The notes below the pieces were generated by a model that made no database searches, was not told the origin of the DNA, and saw only the letters and a list, made by a program, of their open reading frames with translations. A stretch of DNA of 64,000 nucleotides from Sporothrix humicola (lineage: Eukaryota; Ascomycota; Sordariomycetes; Ophiostomatales; Ophiostomataceae): the NCBI GenBank assembly GCA_021396245.1, contig WNYE01000081.1, forward strand, positions 62,001 through 126,000, given 5' to 3'. Positions 63,512 to 64,000 of this stretch are shown piece after piece (within the stretch, counting starts at the first letter, position 1; every line of letters begins with the position of its first letter). The position numbers and the translations under genes are program-made.

Positions 63512-64000
63512 CTAGTCCATCTCCTCCATCGGACTGGTGGTGGCGGCATGCTCTTCCACCATGACCCCGATCCGGCACGCAGACAGCATGTTGTCGTAGT
63601 TGACCCACGAGTGCACGTCGTTGAAAAGCTGGTTGCCGTCCTTGCCCGCACATCTGAGCAACTCGCCCGCGCCGCCAGGGTGGAACGGCACGTACGGCGT
63701 AATGTTGTACACCATGCCGCCCAGCACCGTCCAGGCGTCGCGCCCCTTTCTCCCGTTCATTTGCTTCAGTTGACTAGGTGTCACTCTCAGCAGGTACGGC
63801 GCATCGTCCGGCAGGTTGCCCCTCAGACGGTTGCCCACCGGGTCGGACGTCACGCGGGCCCAGTCCAGCGGGCTGTGGCCAGGCGCCAAAACAACCTTGC
63901 GGGCCGGTTTGGCGGGTTTTGTCGTGCTCGACGGGGGTGGGGCCAGCGAAGAGGAGCCGGCTGTCGGGGCTCGGAGAGATGTGGGAGGGCCTCTGTTCGG
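63512..64000 (-). CDS. Cytochrome b5-like heme-binding domain protein, 5' end outside window
   Basis: The last 162 codons of a gene that continues off the right edge. A Pro/Ser/Lys-rich linker leads into APGHSPLDWARV, the conserved lead-in of fungal b5-domain proteins. The b5 core follows: DAWTVLGGMVYNITPYVPFH with HPGG (first heme ligand), GAGELLRCAGKD, then FNDVHSWVNY with the second histidine, ending in IGVMVEE. It binds heme and transfers electrons. The architecture resembles the N-terminal half of fungal b5-domain proteins related to CYB5R4, here without a reductase part. Stop at 63512-63514. It converges on NBS1. Confidence 0.88.
   Translation of the reverse strand, partial: PNRGPPTSLRAPTAGSSSLAPPPSSTTKPAKPARKVVLAPGHSPLDWARVTSDPVGNRLRGNLPDDAPYLLRVTPSQLKQMNGRKGRDAWTVLGGMVYNITPYVPFHPGGAGELLRCAGKDGNQLFNDVHSWVNYDNMLSACRIGVMVEEHAATTSPMEEMD

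Noticed and set aside
1..64000. CRISPR arrays, operons, Shine-Dalgarno sites
   Set aside because: Spliceosomal introns and gene content show a fungal nuclear genome; no regularly spaced repeat array was seen.

Overview
The window is nuclear DNA of a filamentous ascomycete (Pezizomycotina, most likely a Sordariomycete). Genes are on both strands and are split by short introns of about 50-100 nt with GTRAGT-like donors and YAG acceptors. The content is typically fungal: Zn(II)2Cys6 regulators, many MFS transporters, type-B carboxylesterases, a GPI-type aspartic protease and an NBS1 homologue. I would not name a genus. All splice sites were placed by eye. Every complete multi-exon model sums to whole codons and joins family motifs in frame.

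Layout: 0-1.5 kb holds a Na+/phosphate symporter cut by the window edge. 4.7-8.7 kb holds a nucleobase (NAT-family) permease and a purine/pterin-type amidohydrolase on the same strand, each preceded by a dense cluster of GATA motifs, so this looks like a nitrogen-regulated salvage pair. 9.8-11.5 kb is a yapsin-like aspartic protease. 13.8-15.7 kb is the first member of a divergent F-box/LRR-like family. 16.7-17.6 kb is an APH-fold kinase. 17.6-19.9 kb is gene-poor, with an AT-rich, probably RIP-decayed repeat block. 19.9-27.3 kb is regulator - esterase - sugar transporter. 27.6-28.6 kb is a predicted all-helical protein of unknown role. 30.3-33.3 kb is an OTT_1508-type deaminase followed at once by a broken fragment of the F-box/LRR-like family. 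34.0-36.2 kb is an alpha-glucoside-type MFS permease. 37.0-44.9 kb is DHA2 exporter - esterase - regulator, the regulator carrying two Zn2Cys6 clusters in tandem. 45.8-58.6 kb alternates further F-box/LRR-like genes (one intact, one frameshifted, one intact) with a DHA1 exporter and an HNH-nuclease-domain gene. 59.0-60.0 kb is an aldo-keto reductase, 60.3-63.3 kb an NBS1 homologue, and the end is a cytochrome-b5-domain gene cut by the edge.

The most unusual feature is the F-box/LRR-like family. Four gene-length copies and one fragment lie within 45 kb. They share a C-terminal scaffold but diverge strongly elsewhere. A conserved non-coding element recurs at four places around the 45-59 kb copies. 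Two copies share a promoter block, and another 3' flank (15.8 kb) is duplicated at 18.15 kb without its gene. Copies are being lost through one in-frame stop and one frameshift. Interspersed are a deaminase-domain protein and an HNH-domain protein, both from folds common in biological-conflict systems. I propose, as inference only, a fast-evolving accessory locus for recognition or conflict.
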